This document shows, piece by piece, positions 60,747 to 64,000 of a stretch of 64,000 nt of DNA. Origin of the DNA: Umbilicaria muhlenbergii (lineage: Eukaryota > Ascomycota > Lecanoromycetes > Umbilicariales > Umbilicariaceae); assembly GCA_000611775.1 (NCBI GenBank), contig KK106984.1, forward strand, positions 4,131,341 to 4,195,340, read 5' to 3'. The position numbers and the translations under genes are program-made. Each line of letters opens with the position of its first letter. The first letter of the stretch is position 1. A model generated the notes under the pieces. That model worked only from the letters and a program-made list of their open reading frames with translations. It searched no databases and had not been told where the DNA came from.

Positions 60747-63700
60747 ATGGGCTCTGTCGTTGAAGCCGCAGATACTCCACCGAATTGCGGTAGAAGATTG
60801 ATCCCTTCTACCATCGACCACATCGCCCGGGTGAACCCAAGCAAAGTATTTGGGTCACTGCCCATATCCAATACAAATCTTGAAGCTGGCTTCAAGGATT
60901 TGACCTTCGCGCAAATTGCCAATGCGATCAATGGAGTCGCCTGGTGGCTCGAGAGAGAGTTGAGCCGAAGTCAGAGTCACGAAACTCTGGCATATTTGGC
61001 ACCCAACGACTTCCGATATCCCATCTTTGCGGTGGCAACCGTCAAAGTAGGATACAAGGTTAGTTTCCACCTGTCGTTCGCTTGGTAATGTGGTTGCTGA
61101 CCCAAAACATCTAGACGCTGTTCAATTCACCTCGCAACAGTGTACAAGGACATGTCAATCTCTTCAAGTCCACTGATTGCACCACGTTGGTGACCTCGGA
61201 ACCTACGCCACCGTATGTGGCCGCGTTGCTTGCTGCTCATCCCATGCGTGTACTTCGAATTCCTTCCAACGAGGAGTTGCTGGACGGACCGGTATTTCCC
61301 TATTATCCGTTCGAGAAGACTTTGGAGGAAGCCCGCGCAGAGCCTTTTGTGGTTCTTCATACCTCTGGATCTACAGGTACGCTTTTGCTGGTGATAGCTA
61401 TTTGTGGTCGCCTTTCAACTGATTACTCCCCTAGGTCTACCGAAACCTCTCACTTGGACCCATGGATACTTCGCAGCGGTTGATGCCATGGCCTGGCTTC
61501 CCGCTCCTGCAGGCACGACCTCGGCCACGCAGACGTACTACAACAATCGCTTGTTCAATGCCATGCCTGCATTCCATGTAAGTTTCTAGCTTTCCTTCTT
61601 GGTGCGTTATCCTTCATCTCGAAGACTGTATACATCTCCATCCATCCAGGCCTCTTGTGGCTTCATTTCTACATTGCCCTGGACACCACAAATAGTACCA
61701 GGCAAGCCTTCGAGCTATCGCCGTTCACTGTTCAGATGAAGATCATTGCGCAGTGGTGAAGTGCTGCTTTGGCTGACATCCATGAAGGCAGGAGGCTGCT
61801 GTTTGATACTTTGTTTCTCTGTTTTTGCGGGGACGATCAGTGTATTACCGCCTTCAAACAAGCCTTTAGATGCCAGCACCGCCATTCTAGCACACAAGTA
61901 CGCACGGGCCGAACTTACATTCATGCTCCCGGCAATCTACGAGGAAATAAGCAAGACACCTGGGCTACTGGATCAATTGAGCAATATGCGCTACGTAATG
62001 TACTCTGGCGGTTCAGTTTCCAAAGCTGTTGGAGATGCTGTGAGGACCAAGACCAAAATACAGAATTACGTAGGGGCGACAGAGATAGGTTGTTTGCCGC
62101 AACTCGAAGTTGACCAGGAAGATTGGAGGTATATCGCCATCAACCCCAAATATGGTGCTGAATTTCGCCATCACTCCGATGATCTATATGAGCTTTTTGT
62201 AGTCCGAGATAAGGAATTGGAGGCTCATCAACCGACATTCCAAATGTTTCCCGATCTACAGGAATACTCGATGAAAGACCTCTACGCGAAGCACCCAACG
62301 AAACATGGCCTCTGGCTGCACAGTGGAAGGGCCGATGATATCATCGTGTACGTTACCGGCGAGAAATTCAACCCAGTCTCTATGGAGCATCTCGTTCAGA
62401 GTAGCCCCGAAGTTCGCTCAGCATTAGTGGCCGGTACAGGCCACTTTCAATCCGCATTACTCATCGAGCCTGCGGATAACTCGCACAAGTCTGCAGAAGA
62501 AAGGGCGAGGATGATCGAAGCTATATGGCCAGTTGTTGAAACGGCGAACACCGAGTGTCCCGCCCACGCCAAAGTTTCCAAATCCCTGATTTTGTTCACG
62601 ACCCCTGAAAAACCAATGTTGCGTGCCGGCAAAGGAACGGTGCAACGGAAAATGACAATTGGGGCTTATGCAAAGGAGCTCGAGGCGCTTTATGCAGACG
62701 CAGATACCATCGATGAGTTTGACGCGACTACGAAGATGGACGTCAGTAACCTCGACGCCACCCGCTTATCGATACAGCGTATTGTCGAACACGTCACTTC
62801 ATTTCACGGCTTAGGAGTTGACGATGACTTTTTTGCACAAGGCATGGATTCCTTGCAAGTCCTAAATCTAGTCAAACATCTCAAAGCAAGTTTGATCATA
62901 GCAAAGGTAGACTCCAATAACCTAGCGCCAAGCACAGTTTACACCAATCCAACCGTATCGAATTTATCCGACGCGGTGTTCGCCTTGAAAGGTCAAGCGC
63001 GAGGCAAAAAGCTCACCGGTGAGAAGGCGAGGATAGAAAAGATGCAAGCAATGTTAACGAAGTACTCGGCCGTCCCAGTTGTTGCTGTGCTGACAGGTTC
63101 GACGGGCACACTGGGATCTTATCTCCTCGAAGCGTTAGCGGCTTCTCAAGAGGTCTCCAGAATCTACTGCCTCAATCGCTCCGCTGACTCAGAAGAAAGA
63201 CAGGCGCGCCTCAACTCGTCCAGAGGACTCTCCACACAGTGGGACAAACAACGCGTCAAGTTTCTAAACTGCGATCTTTCAAAGGACTATTTGGGGTTAG
63301 ATGTTGACGTGTATTCAGAGCTGATCAGCCACGCTACGCTTGTCGTGCACAACGCCTGGCTGGTAGATTTCAATCTTTCTCTTTCCTCATTCGAATCGGT
63401 CCATATCCAAGGCGTGCGCCGCTTGATCGACTTCTCCGCTCGGTCCGTCCACAAAGCCAAGATCTTCTTCGTGTCTAGCATCGCAGCTGTTATGAACTGG
63501 TCCGCCAACCACACCGGGAAGGTTGCCGAGGAGATCATTGACGATTTCACCGTGCCACAAGCTATAGGATACGGAGAGTCGAAGTATGTTGCAGAGAGAT
63601 TGCTGGACACGGCAAGCAGAACATTCGAAACGCCTGTATCCATATGCCGTTTGGGGCAGGTTGCAGGCCCGGTCGGCACTGAGAAGGGAATGTGGAATAC

Positions 63701-64000
63701 ACGTGAATGGTTTCCCAGCATAATTGCTAGCTCAAAATACCTTGGGATGATTCCAGAGTCCCTGGGTGCCATGAACACTGTCGATTGGATTCCAATTGAC
63801 ATCGTATCGAAAATACTAGTTGAGCTGGCACTACTGCGTGACAGCTCTCCAGGTTTATCACGGGTGTACCACACCGTCAACCCCCGCACCTCTACCTGGT
63901 CTTCGCTCCTCCCTGCGGTACAACAGAATTTGGGCAACAGTCCGAAGATTGTACCGTTCGCGGCCTGGCTAAAGGCCTTGAAACAGAGCTCTTCGTCTAC
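60747..64000 (+). CDS. NRPS-like carboxylic acid reductase (adenylation - carrier - reductase), truncated by the window end
   Basis: Enzyme that activates a carboxylic acid as AMP ester, loads it on a phosphopantetheine arm and releases it as aldehyde with NADPH. Exons begin at 60747, 61115, about 61434 and 61788. Introns seen include 61059-61114, a short one after SGSTG (about 61377-61433) and 61578-61787, the last restoring FHAGGCC. The adenylation domain shows VVLHTSGSTGLPK (A3), NYVGATEIG (A5) and GRADDIIVYVTGEKFNP. The carrier has DDFFAQGMDSLQVLNLV with the modified Ser near 62850. The reductase Rossmann domain starts VLTGSTGTLGSYLLEAL, with SSIAAV and YGESK (catalytic Tyr/Lys). The frame is still open at the last base. 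No condensation domain is present; substrate unknown, and relatives reduce aryl or small aliphatic acids. Confidence 0.9.

Overview
The window is nuclear DNA from a filamentous ascomycete (Pezizomycotina). Genes are split by many short GT-AG introns (45-262 nt, mostly 50-75) with CTRAY-like branch sites. The gene set is typically fungal: an NDT80/PhoG regulator of the XprG/VIB-1 type, a NACHT NLR-like protein, a fungal rhodopsin-domain membrane protein and an NRPS-like carboxylic acid reductase. A Polycomb EED homologue argues against lineages that have lost PRC2, such as Aspergillus. Dothideomycetes or Sordariomycetes fit; I cannot decide between them from sequence alone. No rRNA, tRNA, CRISPR or virus-like element was seen.

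Layout. 2-10.5 kb: EED-like PRC2 subunit (+), beta-hydroxyacid dehydrogenase-family protein (-), mitochondrial N-acetylglutamate synthase (+), short-chain dehydrogenase (-). 10.5-17.5 kb: a 7-kb stretch without a convincing gene, leading into the XprG/VIB-1-like factor (17.5-19.5 kb). 19.5-25.3 kb: mostly non-coding, with the ER lipid protein ARV1 (-). 25.3-29.3 kb: an intact lipase-NACHT-ankyrin NLR-like gene. 31-45 kb: a housekeeping block holding a DUF8035-type protein, NOG1, a phytanoyl-CoA dioxygenase-like enzyme, a rhodanese/Cdc25-like protein, mitochondrial HSP70 and a DUF2415 WD-like protein. 46-56 kb: two paralogous small secreted proteins on either side of the divergent ADA2 / YPK-type kinase pair, then glucose-6-phosphate isomerase. 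57-64 kb: a rhodopsin-domain membrane protein, a small inverted-repeat element broken by an assembly gap, and an NRPS-like A-T-R enzyme cut by the window end.

Exon models were built by eye from splice signals and family similarity. For most genes the summed exon length is divisible by three, which supports the joins. Three gene pairs are divergent over short shared promoters (NOG1/dioxygenase, SSC1/DUF2415, ADA2/YPK).

Two signals stand out. First, at least nine coding regions, on both strands, switch abruptly from C-ending to G-ending codons along the direction of transcription. This explains most of the long low-complexity antisense ORFs and is not accounted for by any feature type. Second, an intact NLR-like gene with a complete lipase triad lies 6 kb from a homologue of VIB-1, the factor needed for non-self-recognition cell death in Neurospora.
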